Source: CAZOVB01 sp964583095 (lineage in GTDB: Bacteria; Planctomycetota; Phycisphaerae; SM23-33). From it: 64,000 nucleotides of DNA. The stretch lies in NCBI GenBank assembly GCA_964583095.1, contig CAZOVB010000015.1, positions 1 to 64,000 on the forward strand. Reading direction: 5' to 3'. The notes under the pieces are model-generated. The model saw only the letters and a list, made by a program, of their open reading frames with translations. It ran no database searches and was not told the origin of the DNA. Made by a program: the position numbers and the translations under genes. Position 1 is the stretch's first letter. Each line of letters opens with the position of its first letter. Below, piece after piece: positions 50,961-60,098 of this stretch.

Positions 50961-53567
50961 TCAATTCAGGGTTATCTCGAGGGTCTTGCCCTGGCTGAGA
51001 TCCTGCTTGCGAGACAGGGTGACCGTTGCGCTTTTGGGGCCGGGCTCAAACTCCGCATCGATGGTTTTGCCTTCGATTTTCACCTTGGTCCGGCCCGGCT
51101 CGAAGCGGCAGGGCAGGGCGAGTTGTTTGATCGGCTGATGGCCGGCGAGGATCTCGATTTTCGCCTCGGTGCGGTCCTTTTCCCGCTGGAGCTCGAGCCT
51201 GCCGGTGGCGGTGGCGGTCAGCAGGAGGCCCCGGTAGGAGCCCTTGAATCGGGGCAGGATCGCGAGTCGGGCGCCGATGGCATCGACATCCAGCCCCAAT
51301 CGGGAGGCGTAGGCCCCCCAGATGCACAGGGGGCGGGCGTAGTGGTTGTTGCACTCGGCATGGTCGAAGCGCATGCCCTCGCGGACGTGGCGACGGTGGA
51401 CCAGGTCGATGACCTCATCGCCCTGGGCGATCATGCCGGCCTCGTAGAGCTGGATGGCCAGGAAGTACTCCGAGCCGGTCCACGGCGTCTGCCACTGCAT
51501 GAAGGGCCACTCGTCGAGGAAGTGCCCATCGGGATACGTGCCGTTGACAATGGCCTCGTTTTCCTCCTGGGTGTTGCGCTGGAGGATCCGTTCGAGTTGC
51601 TTCCGGACGCGTTTTTCGTCGTGGAGCCCCCCCAGGCCCAGAAGCTTGGCGGTGGCGTGGCCGTTGAGCAGGTCGGTCATCAGGCCGGTATCTTCGATCT
51701 CGACGTATGCGCCTTGGCGCGTGCAGCAGGCGTCGGGGCGGGGAGCTTCGAGGTAGCCCTCTTCGCCGCGCTGCTCGTCGTCGGGCGACCAGCCCTTGGG
51801 GCGCCGGGCGTAGTAGAGCAGATACTGGTTGCCGTCGTGGAGGTATTGTTCGAAGGACGCCTTTCCGGTATCGAGAAGGTCCCGGGCCCGGTCCCGGGTT
51901 TTGTCGTCTCCGAGCATGCGGGCGATGTCCTCCATCGCGGCCAGGGCGGCCAGGTAGACCCCGGCCATGTACCCCACGACGCCCTTCATTCGCCAGTGGT
52001 CGTAGGTGATCCCGCCTTCGATATAGGGCAGGGAGATTTCGTAGAAGTCCAGGTTGATGATGACGTCCATGGCCCGCTTGACGGTTTTCCAGTAGCGTTT
52101 GAGGGCGTCGAGGTCACCGGCCCACTTGCAGTCCCGGTAGACCTGGAGGACATACTGGCAGCAGCAGTCCCAGCGGCGGTAGGGGCCTTTTTCGCTGCCG
52201 GCCTCGGAAGGCTCGATACTCCCGGGCAGTCCGTGGTGGATCTTCCCGAGCTTCGGATGGGCCAGGGCGGTCTGCTGGTCGTTGACCTGGCTACGGATGT
52301 CCGGCTGGAGGATGGACAGCGCGTAGGAGGAATAGTGGTCGACATCGACGGTGTTGAAGGCGCAGCAGCCGTGGCCTTCCTGCAGGCCGAAGCGTCCGTC
52401 CTTGCCAAAGTGGGTGCTTTTGATCAGCGTGCTCATCTGATCCAGCAGGGCCAGCTTGAGCGTTTCGGGCAGGGTCGAGTCGAGCAGTTGTTCGGTCATG
52501 AGTCGGCTTCGGGTACCGAGAGTTTCGCGGTTTTCCAGGAGGTAGTCGACCACGGCGGCTGAGTTGTCGAACCAGTTTTCGTACACATGTCCGATTCGCG
52601 TACGGTGGATGCTTCGGTGGTTGGGGAAGAACCATCCCATGCCCATGTTCATTTGAGCGGTTGCCCCGGGCGCCACGGGCCCCTGGAGGCAGAGCCACCC
52701 CTTGTTGGGTGCGCCGGGCCTGGGGGGGTTGGCCAGTTCCTCCCGGCTGATGTGGGAGGGATAGATGGGTCCGTCCAGGCCTCCGCTGCGGTGGATGGAC
52801 CAGATGACGTTCTGCATGTAGGGGTTGGAGGCGATGGCGGTGGCGGTCTGGCTGGGCCCGGGCTGGGCGAAAAGGGTCATGCAGCCCGAGCTGTCGTGGT
52901 CGGGCTCTTTAAGCGAGCCCTGCATGCGTACGGCCAGGGCGGATCGGATCTGCTTCTTCTCGTGGGCCTGCTCGTTGTTGGCAGCGGCGTATCCGGCGAA
53001 GTTCTCCTGCTGCCAGATCAGCGAGACGTCCATGGGTTTGTCGCTTCGGCTGGTGATGGAGAAATCCAGGTAGAACCCGGGCAGGGAGGAGTTCTTGACA
53101 TCACGGCAGACGAAGGGCGACCAGGCGGTGAGCTTGACCTCGACGGGCAATTCCTCGTCGAGATACTCCAGGTGGATGAAGGGGAACTCGGCGCGGTAGT
53201 CGATGCGCGGCATGGACTTGATGAAGTAATACTTGTGGTGCCGGAAGAAGTGCGAGGCGGTGGTGGAGAGCAGGCCGTTGCCGGCGAAAAGCCAGCGATA
53301 GACCGGGCGCTTGCCCTCCTCGGCGATGCGCAGGATGAAATCCGTATCGCCCAGGTTGGGCTCCATGGGTGGGATCGAGTGGGGCAGGCCGTCGGGACCG
53401 GGAGGATTGTGCTGGGCCCAGGGGCGGCTGTTGGCGATGTTCCAGAAGTGGAATCGCCCGTCGGGCCAGAGTTCCACCCCGCCGGTTCCCATGCCTCCCA
53501 GGGCCAGGCCGCTGGTAAAGCTTCCGGTTTCGGTGATCAGGTTGGCGTCTCTTCCTGCAGGGGTCAT
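50961..53567 (-). CDS. GH116 (GBA2-type) beta-glycosidase
   Basis: 868 residues. The N-terminal GH116 domain opens with FTSGLALGGMGTGGVELWPDGRFHFWNIANSRPW, as in GBA2. The catalytic (alpha/alpha)6 domain (DUF608) begins near residue 350. The probable nucleophile is the Glu of GRFGLQEGHGCCAFNTVDVDHYSS. The TYDHWRMKGVVGYMAGVYLAAL segment matches the acid/base region, where Asp is expected. A small beta-domain ends the protein. Bacterial GH116 enzymes are beta-glucosidases, beta-xylosidases or N-acetylglucosaminidases. No signal peptide is seen, so it acts in the cytoplasm on imported saccharides. It overlaps the sulfatase by 4 bases. Confidence 0.88.
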   Translation of the reverse strand: MTPAGRDANLITETGSFTSGLALGGMGTGGVELWPDGRFHFWNIANSRPWAQHNPPGPDGLPHSIPPMEPNLGDTDFILRIAEEGKRPVYRWLFAGNGLLSTTASHFFRHHKYYFIKSMPRIDYRAEFPFIHLEYLDEELPVEVKLTAWSPFVCRDVKNSSLPGFYLDFSITSRSDKPMDVSLIWQQENFAGYAAANNEQAHEKKQIRSALAVRMQGSLKEPDHDSSGCMTLFAQPGPSQTATAIASNPYMQNVIWSIHRSGGLDGPIYPSHISREELANPPRPGAPNKGWLCLQGPVAPGATAQMNMGMGWFFPNHRSIHRTRIGHVYENWFDNSAAVVDYLLENRETLGTRSRLMTEQLLDSTLPETLKLALLDQMSTLIKSTHFGKDGRFGLQEGHGCCAFNTVDVDHYSSYALSILQPDIRSQVNDQQTALAHPKLGKIHHGLPGSIEPSEAGSEKGPYRRWDCCCQYVLQVYRDCKWAGDLDALKRYWKTVKRAMDVIINLDFYEISLPYIEGGITYDHWRMKGVVGYMAGVYLAALAAMEDIARMLGDDKTRDRARDLLDTGKASFEQYLHDGNQYLLYYARRPKGWSPDDEQRGEEGYLEAPRPDACCTRQGAYVEIEDTGLMTDLLNGHATAKLLGLGGLHDEKRVRKQLERILQRNTQEENEAIVNGTYPDGHFLDEWPFMQWQTPWTGSEYFLAIQLYEAGMIAQGDEVIDLVHRRHVREGMRFDHAECNNHYARPLCIWGAYASRLGLDVDAIGARLAILPRFKGSYRGLLLTATATGRLELQREKDRTEAKIEILAGHQPIKQLALPCRFEPGRTKVKIEGKTIDAEFEPGPKSATVTLSRKQDLSQGKTLEITLN

Positions 53568-54904
53568 GTCGCGGTATTCTCCGGATTTGAGTAGGCTCGA
53601 GGGTCAAACGTCTCGGGGGGCAGGGCAGGCTGGCGCGCGCTGGTGCCGTTGGGGTCGTTGATCTTCGCACCCGCGGGCGGATTGACATAACCGGCCTGGA
53701 GGGGGTCGTCGGTGCGACGCATCCAGTCTTTCAATCGAGCCCGCATGTCTTCCAGAAGCGGGTGGTATCGGCCTGGCAGGGCGAGGTTGTTGGTCTCGTT
53801 GGGGTCGAAGACAAGGTCAAAGAGCTGTTCCTCGTCGGGGGCCTGGTCCTGCCAGCCCTGCTCGAGCCAGAAATCCTTGCTCATGCCGGGGTCGCAGTCG
53901 GGCAGGACGGGGCTGGTACGGGAATCGAATCGCCTGATGTACTTGTAGCGGTCGGTCCGGACGCATCGCATCGGCTCGTAGGAGGCGTGGTAGGTGACCT
54001 CGGCGTAGAGTTCCTCGCGGATTTTCTCGGCCCGGCCCTGGACCAGCGGGAGGAAGCTGACGCCTTCGAGCCAGGCCGGCTTGTCGATATCGAGCAGTTC
54101 GCACAGCGTCGGATAGACATCGACGTGGCTGACCATGGCGTCGATGACCTTTCCCCCTTCAAAGCCGCCCGGGCCACGGACCATCAGCATCACGCCGATG
54201 CCGCTGTCGGTCAGGTTGCACTTCATCCGGGGGAAGGGAATCCCGTGGTCGGTGGTGATGATCACGAGGGTGTTCTCGGCCAGGTTCCCCTCCTCCAGGG
54301 CCTGGAGGACAGCGCCCATCTTCCGATCCAGGACCTGGGCATCGGAGATGAAGTCGGCATAGTCGGCGCGGGTCTCGGGTGTATCGGGAAGCGGTTCGGG
54401 AGGCCGGACCCAGCGGGGGTCGGTGAAGATATCGTTCTTGCCGTGGAAATCACGATGGGTATTGCCGAAGCCCACCGAGAGGAAGAAAGGTCCTTCGGGT
54501 GAGTTTCTGAGGAACTCGCAGGCATCGTCGGGATTGTTCTCGAACTGCTGGTCGTAGCCGATGACTTTCCAGGGCTCGCCTTCTGCATGGCTGGCTACAT
54601 GCTGGACGCCGCAGAGGTAGCTTTTGTAGCCGGCGTCTCGCAGGGGGTGGATCAGATGCTGGGAGTAGTCGTTGAGTTTCCAGCCCCTGTGGGCCAGTCC
54701 CATCATGCCCGAGCGGTGGCAGCACTGGCCGGTGAGCAGGGCTGCCCGCGAGGGCGAGCAGGTCGGCCCTGCGCAGAAGGCATGGCGGAAGACCGTCGCG
54801 CCCTGGGCAAACGCCTGGAGGTTGGGAGTCGGGACATTGTAGCCGTAGGGTTGAATATAGCGTCCGGTATCGTGGGAGTGCAGGTACAGGATGTTGGGTC
54901 GCAT
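53564..54904 (-). CDS. Cysteine-type sulfatase
   Basis: 446 residues. The sulfatase signature is CSPSRAALLTG with Cys49 (C-x-P-S-R), the residue converted to formylglycine. Metal and catalytic landmarks are ILYLHSHDTGRYI at the start and VIITTDHGIPFPRMK later. TLCELLDIDKPAWLEGVSFLPL and FDPNETNNLA are typical C-terminal segments. No signal peptide precedes the domain, so it should act in the cytoplasm, like the GH116 enzyme with which it is translationally coupled. It probably removes sulfate from a sulfated saccharide before glycosidic cleavage. A strong AAGGAG precedes the ATG. It is the first gene of the operon. Confidence 0.93.
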   Translation of the reverse strand: MRPNILYLHSHDTGRYIQPYGYNVPTPNLQAFAQGATVFRHAFCAGPTCSPSRAALLTGQCCHRSGMMGLAHRGWKLNDYSQHLIHPLRDAGYKSYLCGVQHVASHAEGEPWKVIGYDQQFENNPDDACEFLRNSPEGPFFLSVGFGNTHRDFHGKNDIFTDPRWVRPPEPLPDTPETRADYADFISDAQVLDRKMGAVLQALEEGNLAENTLVIITTDHGIPFPRMKCNLTDSGIGVMLMVRGPGGFEGGKVIDAMVSHVDVYPTLCELLDIDKPAWLEGVSFLPLVQGRAEKIREELYAEVTYHASYEPMRCVRTDRYKYIRRFDSRTSPVLPDCDPGMSKDFWLEQGWQDQAPDEEQLFDLVFDPNETNNLALPGRYHPLLEDMRARLKDWMRRTDDPLQAGYVNPPAGAKINDPNGTSARQPALPPETFDPRAYSNPENTAT

Positions 54905-55025
54905 GAGAACTTCTCCTTATCGGGCCGGCGACAGGGAAGCTACGATACTCCCGCCGGTTGCGAATGCAACCCTCCGCGCGGTTGGCTTGTGCCCTTTCCT
55001 GCTAGAATGAAAGGAGATGAAAGGG

Positions 55026-55493
55026 ATGTTGATTGTGACAATGTCAGCGGCGGTTCTGGTCGTCGCGGCGGCGGTGGGGTTGTGGGTGATGGCCCGGACA
55101 GCGCAGGTCCCGGAGAACCTGGGAGCCGACCAGGGGCAACTGACCCCGTGCCCGAGCAGCCCCAACTGCGTTTCCAGCCAGGCAGAGGATGCCTCTCATC
55201 GTGTAGCACCGCTGGAGTTCAACGGCTCAGCCGGTCAGGCGTGGGAAGCGGCCCTTGCTGCAACGGCCTGGCTGGATCGCACGCGAATTGTGGAAGATTC
55301 GGGGCACTACCTCCATGCCGAGAGCAGGAGCCGGGTCTTTGGATTCGTGGACGACCTGGAACTGCTGATGGACGCCGAGGAGAAGGTGATCCACGTCCGA
55401 TCCGCGTCGCGCACGGGCCACAGCGACCTGGGGGTCAACCGCAAACGGGTCGAGACCCTACGGGAGAGGTTCAACCAAGCCCTGGGCCTCTGA
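55026..55493 (+). CDS. DUF1499 exported protein
   Basis: 155 residues from ATG 55026, chosen over the ATG at 55017 because AGGAG then has a 9-base spacing. A single N-terminal membrane anchor or signal (VTMSAAVLVVAAAVGLWVMA) is followed by the DUF1499 hallmark CPSSPNCVSSQAED. The conserved HYLHAESRSRVFGFVDDLELLMDAEEKVIHVRSASRTGHSDLGVNRKRVETLR segment covers most of the domain. The function is unknown; family members are envelope proteins. Its 3' end overlaps a possible small gene on the other strand. Confidence 0.88.
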   Translation: MLIVTMSAAVLVVAAAVGLWVMARTAQVPENLGADQGQLTPCPSSPNCVSSQAEDASHRVAPLEFNGSAGQAWEAALAATAWLDRTRIVEDSGHYLHAESRSRVFGFVDDLELLMDAEEKVIHVRSASRTGHSDLGVNRKRVETLRERFNQALGL

Positions 55494-55608
55494 CAAGCAG
55501 CCAGAGATACAGCAGGGCCATCAGGACTACAACCCCCGCCAGGGCCAGGCAGAGCAACGGCTTGAAAGGTTCGCCCAAGCCGTGTCGCGTTGTCGCTCGA
55601 GTCACCAT
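55471..55608 (-). CDS. Possible 45-residue single-span membrane peptide
   Basis: ATG at 55608 and TGA at 55471 enclose 45 codons. The peptide has a basic N-terminus (MVTRATTRHGLGEPFK) and one clear membrane span (PLLCLALAGVVVLMALLYLWLL), ending in a short basic tail. It lies 57 bases downstream of the MscS-type channel on the same strand, so it could be a small partner of that channel. It overlaps the 3' end of the DUF1499 gene by 23 bases, and no strong ribosome-binding site is present. The hydrophobic pattern may still be chance. Confidence 0.4.
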   Translation of the reverse strand: MVTRATTRHGLGEPFKPLLCLALAGVVVLMALLYLWLLVRGPGLG

Positions 55609-55665
55609 GTCCCCGAGGGTACCGGCGGGAGGTAAGTGGTCGGCAAAAGACGTGCGAAGATCCCG

Positions 55666-56940
55666 TTAACTCTCGGAAGCCTTCTGGATTCCCGGCTGGA
55701 GTTTTCGCAGATCCAGCCCCGAGGGAGCCTGGTAGACCGACAGGTCAAACTCCGGCAGGATGGCCAGGATATGATCGAAAATGTCCGACTGGATCCCTTC
55801 GTATTCCGCCCAGGCCGTCGTGGTGGTAAAGACGTAAATCTGCATGGGCAGGCCCCGGTCGGTCGGATCGAGCTGCCGGACCAGGAAGGTCATGTCCTCG
55901 TGGATCCGGGGATGGTTGTGGAGATAGGCTGAGAGATACGCCCGGAAGGTGCCCAGGTTCGTCAGGTGTCTGCCATTGAGCAGGTCGTCCTCGGTGACAT
56001 CCTGCGAGGCGTTGTGCTGGGAGATTTCCTCTTCCTTCTGCTGGATGTAGTCCCGGATGTAGCGGATACGCTTGTACTTGTCGAGCATCTCCCGCGTGCA
56101 GAATCGCACGGTGTTCATATCGATGACGACCGATCGCATGATCCTTCGGCCTCCGGAATCCTGCATTCCGCGCCAGTTCTTGAACGAATCGCTGATCAGC
56201 GAATAGGTGGGGATCATCGTGATGGTCTTGTCCCAGTTGCGGACCTTGACCGTGGTGAGGGTCACGTCGATCACGTCGCCGTTGGCCCCGTAGTCGGACA
56301 TCTCGATCCAGTCGCCGATGCGGACCATGTCGTTGGTGGTCAGGGAGATGCCGGCGACAAAGCCCAGGATGGCGTCCCGGAAGACGAACAGCAGTACGGC
56401 CGTCATGGCTCCCAGGCCGGTGAGGAAGTAGATCGGCGAGCGGCCGATCAGGATCGCAATGATCCAGATTCCGATGCACAGAAAGAAGACCAGCTTGATG
56501 ACCTGGAGAAAGGAGCGGATCGGCATCCGCCGCGAGACGCTGTACTGCCGGTAAATGTCCTCAACTGTCCGAAGGAGGGAGTCCAGCAGCAACAGGGAAG
56601 CCAGGAGCAGGTAGATGTAGACGGCGTCTTCGATCAGTGCCGCGGCCTGCTGCTCCCAACGGGTCTGCAGGAAGCACAGGGGCCCCAGGAGGATCAAGAA
56701 CATGGCCGGGACGAGATGGCTGAGCCTTTGGAAGAATTTGCGATCCTGCAGCGCGTTGTCCCAGCGGTTCTTGCTGTGGCGGATGAGGCGTTCGATGCCG
56801 TGCTGGATGATCAGCCGCGAGATCCACTTGGAGACCAGGGCCAGGAGCAGCACGCCGGTCAGGCAGATCCAGGGCAGCATTTGGGAACGGATACCCACGT
56901 CCTTTACCCACTGGGGCAGGGCCTGGTAGAGATCCTCCAT
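55666..56940 (-). CDS. MscS-family mechanosensitive channel (YbdG/MscM-like)
   Basis: 424 residues, near the 415 of E. coli YbdG. Five membrane helices are visible (MLPWICLTGVLLLALVSKWI, LVPAMFLILLGPLCFL, AVYIYLLLASLLLLDSLL, VIKLVFFLCIGIWIIAILIG and the pore-lining region GLGAMTAVLLFVFRDAILGFVAGISLTTNDMVRIGDWIEM). The cytoplasmic MscS beta-domain follows (GDVIDVTLTTVKVRNWDKTITMIPTYSLISDSFKNW). A Glu/Gln-rich helical insert (YIQQKEEEISQHNASQDV) matches YbdG-type proteins. It relieves osmotic downshock. GAGGA precedes the ATG. Confidence 0.92.
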   Translation of the reverse strand: MEDLYQALPQWVKDVGIRSQMLPWICLTGVLLLALVSKWISRLIIQHGIERLIRHSKNRWDNALQDRKFFQRLSHLVPAMFLILLGPLCFLQTRWEQQAAALIEDAVYIYLLLASLLLLDSLLRTVEDIYRQYSVSRRMPIRSFLQVIKLVFFLCIGIWIIAILIGRSPIYFLTGLGAMTAVLLFVFRDAILGFVAGISLTTNDMVRIGDWIEMSDYGANGDVIDVTLTTVKVRNWDKTITMIPTYSLISDSFKNWRGMQDSGGRRIMRSVVIDMNTVRFCTREMLDKYKRIRYIRDYIQQKEEEISQHNASQDVTEDDLLNGRHLTNLGTFRAYLSAYLHNHPRIHEDMTFLVRQLDPTDRGLPMQIYVFTTTTAWAEYEGIQSDIFDHILAILPEFDLSVYQAPSGLDLRKLQPGIQKASES

Positions 56941-57049
56941 GGTCGGTTCCTCGTGTTTCTGTCTCGGGCATCGGGCGGATGGTCATCGGGCGGACTCTGT
57001 CAGCCGCCCGAGACGATATTGCATAGAAGCCCGGCAGGCAAGGGAAGCT

Positions 57050-57463
57050 TCAGGCCTTGGCCTCTTGCTCCTGCTGGAAATAGAGCATCCGTCCGCAATG
57101 GTTGCAGGTGCGGATGGACTTGTCTCCCTGTTGGAGGATGTTGGCTTCTTCGGCCGGCAGGGCCAGCAGGCAACCGCCGCAGTAGTAGGTGTAAGGCTTC
57201 TTCTTGCCGCTGACCTCGATGGGAGCCACGGCGTCTACCGCATAGGAGCCGCGAAGCTTGTCGTATCGAGCCAGGTCATCTTCGTCGATCTGGTTGGCCT
57301 GCTTTTTGCGGCGGCGTTTGAGGGACTTGAGTTTCTTCTCGAGCGTCTGCCTGGCCTCGTCGTCTTCCATGGTCTCCGAGACATATTCGATCTGTCGCTG
57401 GATTTTGTCGCACTCCAGGTCGATCTCCTGAAGATCACACAGCAGTTGAGGGGTATCGGGCAT
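57050..57463 (-). CDS. Short coiled-coil zinc-ribbon protein (zf-RING_7-like)
   Basis: 137 residues, roughly the second half of typical C4-zinc-ribbon proteins (about 240). Residues 1-70 form a helical coiled coil (QEIDLECDKIQRQIEYVSETMEDDEARQTLEKKLKSLKRRRKKQ). The zinc ribbon is CGGCLL followed by CNHCGRMLYF, the C4 pattern of the PF02591 family. Such proteins are thought to bind nucleic acid or act as adaptors; the role is not known. AAGGAG precedes the ATG. It appears to be a single-gene unit. Confidence 0.82.
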   Translation of the reverse strand: MPDTPQLLCDLQEIDLECDKIQRQIEYVSETMEDDEARQTLEKKLKSLKRRRKKQANQIDEDDLARYDKLRGSYAVDAVAPIEVSGKKKPYTYYCGGCLLALPAEEANILQQGDKSIRTCNHCGRMLYFQQEQEAKA

Positions 57464-57604
57464 ATACGCTTTCTCCTTAAGAGGTCAGAGTAATATTCTA
57501 CGATCAACAATACATCGGAATCGAGCCTGTCGAATTGTAGCCGTTTCGCTCCGGGTCTCGATGGGCCCGGGGGCGAATTCCTGCTGCCCTTCGCGCAGGA
57601 CCAT

Positions 57605-58543
57605 TCACCGGTTTGTATTGAACTGCTCGGATCGCCCGGCATAGCGGGACTTGAATTCCTGGATCAGGGCCTCGGGCAACCCGGGCAACTCGGCCACGGC
57701 GGTGTTGCTCCGGGCCTGCTTTTCATTCTTGGCCCCCGGGATGATCGAGGTCACTTCCTCCGGGGCCAGGGCAAAGGCAAGGGCCACCTGGCTGAGACTT
57801 TCGTACCCCTGGGGCAGTTGCATGGCCTCGAGGGCCTGGACTTCCTGGAAGATCTCTTCGAGTTTCTGCTGATCCCAGCGTCGCCGGTGGTCTTGAAAGG
57901 TCTTTCCTGGATTGTACTTCCCGGTGAGGAATCCGCTTTCCAGGTTGGTTCGTGCGATGATGCCCACGCCGCTTCGTTGCGCTTCCTGGAAGACCTCCGC
58001 GTTCTTCTGGCGAAAGATGCTGTAGATCAGTTGGAGGGCATCGACGGCGCCGCTGCGGATGTAGGTGCGGGAAAGCTCGGTGGTCTTATCGGTTACGTCG
58101 GGTCCCTTGATGCTGGCTCCGATCGAGCGGATCTTGCCTTCCTCCTTCAGCCGGGTCATGGTCTCCAGGGCCTGGTCGATGACGGCCGGCTCTTCCGGCG
58201 GGCTGTGGAGGTAGTACAAGTCCACCGCCTCGCGCTGGAGCAGCTTGAGAGAGGTCTCCACATCGGAGCGAAGCCCTTTCTCGTCGCAGGCCCCGGACTT
58301 GCTGGCCAGCAGGACGTTCCCGCCGTCGCTGCGGTCCTTGAGGTAGTTGCCCAGGAGTTCCTCGCTGCACCCGTAGCCCCGGGCGGTATCGATGAAGTTG
58401 CCCCCCGCCTCCAGGTAGGCATCCAGGGCGGCCAGGGCGTCGTCGCGCTGGACTTGTCCGTATCCGGTCGAGCCGATGGCCCAGGCGCCGAATCCTACTT
58501 CCGTAAGGTACATCTTCGTATGGCCTAGCTGATTCTTCTGCAT
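57605..58543 (-). CDS. Aldo/keto reductase
   Basis: 312 residues with the AKR fold. The catalytic tetrad is visible: Asp and Tyr in NFIDTARGYGCSEELLG, Lys in LLASKSGA and His in VDLYYLHSPPEEP. The NADPH-binding C-terminal part contains SQVALAFALAPEEVTSIIPGAKNEKQARSNTAVAE. VGIIARTNLESGFLTGKY is typical of the AKR11/IolS-like group. It reduces an aldehyde or ketone, possibly a sugar. It stands alone, and AGAGAG precedes the ATG. Confidence 0.92.
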   Translation of the reverse strand: MQKNQLGHTKMYLTEVGFGAWAIGSTGYGQVQRDDALAALDAYLEAGGNFIDTARGYGCSEELLGNYLKDRSDGGNVLLASKSGACDEKGLRSDVETSLKLLQREAVDLYYLHSPPEEPAVIDQALETMTRLKEEGKIRSIGASIKGPDVTDKTTELSRTYIRSGAVDALQLIYSIFRQKNAEVFQEAQRSGVGIIARTNLESGFLTGKYNPGKTFQDHRRRWDQQKLEEIFQEVQALEAMQLPQGYESLSQVALAFALAPEEVTSIIPGAKNEKQARSNTAVAELPGLPEALIQEFKSRYAGRSEQFNTNR

Positions 58544-58664
58544 GAATCTCTCTGCTTCGGTTTGGAAGGACGGATGATCAAGGATTCAGCTTACCGCCAA
58601 TCCCACGCAAAGACAAGCCATGCTTGCAGTCATTCATGAGCGTCCAGGGCCAGGGGAAAGGCTT

Positions 58665-59981
58665 TCAGGGGAGCTTTCGCTCGCCCGGCTCGGGGCCGGG
58701 CATTTCGTCGATTTCATCCAGGATGGGCTCGACATCCTCCAGACGTTTGACGCGCCGGAGCCCCTTGGCCCAGAGCGAGGTGAAGCCCACGACCACGATC
58801 GAGCCGATACCCCCGGCCACCACGCTGAAAACCGGACTGGTCAGCCGGGCCAGAGCACCGGACTCAAAGCCGCCCAGTTCGTTGCTGGAGCCGATGAAGA
58901 TGGTATTGGCCGCCGAGACCCTGCCTCGCATCTCGTCGGGGGTCAGCAATTGAACCAGCGTATGACGCACGACGACCGAAATATTGTCCAAGGCCCCGGT
59001 CAGGGTGAGCATCGCCAGACTCAGCCAGAAGTTACGAGAGAATCCGAAGACGACCGTGGCCGCCCCGAAACCTGCCACAGCCAGGAGCATATTGCGACCG
59101 GCATTTCGCATCGGTGGCATATGGGCCAGGACCAGGCCCATGCTCAGGGCCCCGATGGCCGGGGCAGCGCGGAGCCAGCCAAACCCGATATCGCCCACCT
59201 CCAGGATGTCCTTGGCGTAGATGGGAAGCAGCGCCACCGCCCCGCCCAGCAGAACCGCAAACAGATCCAGCGAGACCGCAGCCAGGATGATCCGGTTGCG
59301 GAAGACGAACCTCGCCCCGGAGATCACGCTCTGGACCGACATGCCCGTCTTCTTCCGCTGCACCTGCGGGAGTTGGATCAGCGGCAGCAGCAGCAGGAAC
59401 AGGATCGAAGAGCCCGCGGCAAACATGTAGGTGGCCGGCAGGTGCCAGGCCGAGACGAACCCGCCGATGGCCGGGCCTACCACGGCCGAGAGCTGAAACA
59501 GCGTGCTGCGCCACTTCATCGCGTTTTCCAGGATGTTCTGGGGCACGAGCATCGGGGCCATCGCCGCCCGGGCGGGGCGCCCCAGCGTCAGGGCCGTAGC
59601 ATCCATCAGCAGCAGCAGGTAGAGCAGAAACAACGGGCCATGGGCGTAGGAAACCAGCATCAGCAGGATGGAGGTCAGCGTAGCGCCAAGCATGGAAAAA
59701 AACGTCAGGCGTTTGCGGTCGAAGTGGTCGGCCAGGTACCCCGCCGGAAGGGTGCCCAGGAGCATCGGGATGGCCCCCATCAGTGCGACCAGGCCCAGGT
59801 AGAGGGATCGTTCCTGCAGGTCGCCACCGACGCGGTCATTGACTTCCAGGGCAACAGCGACGCCCTGGGCGGCTGCGCCGATATGCACCAGCGTCGACCC
59901 GATCGTATAGAGCAGGTAAGACCGGTGGGCGAAAGCGGCGTAGGGGCCTTGCTTTTCGGATGATTCGTTGGGCTGGGACAT
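58665..59981 (-). CDS. MFS transporter (EntS/MFS_3-like)
   Basis: 438 residues with twelve predicted membrane helices. The cytoplasmic loop 2-3 motif GYLADHFDRKRL is the MFS signature, and the loop 8-9 region is VRHTLVQLLTPDEMRGRVSAANTIFIGSSNELGGFESG. The latter is typical of enterobactin-exporter-like MFS_3 proteins. It likely exports a small molecule; the substrate is not evident. The C-terminus is acidic (LEDVEPILDEIDEMPGPEPGE). No neighbour suggests siderophore synthesis. Confidence 0.9.
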   Translation of the reverse strand: MSQPNESSEKQGPYAAFAHRSYLLYTIGSTLVHIGAAAQGVAVALEVNDRVGGDLQERSLYLGLVALMGAIPMLLGTLPAGYLADHFDRKRLTFFSMLGATLTSILLMLVSYAHGPLFLLYLLLLMDATALTLGRPARAAMAPMLVPQNILENAMKWRSTLFQLSAVVGPAIGGFVSAWHLPATYMFAAGSSILFLLLLPLIQLPQVQRKKTGMSVQSVISGARFVFRNRIILAAVSLDLFAVLLGGAVALLPIYAKDILEVGDIGFGWLRAAPAIGALSMGLVLAHMPPMRNAGRNMLLAVAGFGAATVVFGFSRNFWLSLAMLTLTGALDNISVVVRHTLVQLLTPDEMRGRVSAANTIFIGSSNELGGFESGALARLTSPVFSVVAGGIGSIVVVGFTSLWAKGLRRVKRLEDVEPILDEIDEMPGPEPGERKLP

Positions 59982-60098
59982 CCAGGCTGGAACCTATGAA
60001 GGAGGCAAAGCCAAGAGTCTAGCGATTTGCCCGGAATTCGCCAGCGCCGGTATGGAATTCGCCCGGGAGACCGGCGGGGCTCGGGAAAGGAGGCCTGG

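Noticed and set aside
50928..52562. 544-codon open frame on the plus strand
   Set aside because: Antisense of the GH116 gene; frame left open by codon bias.
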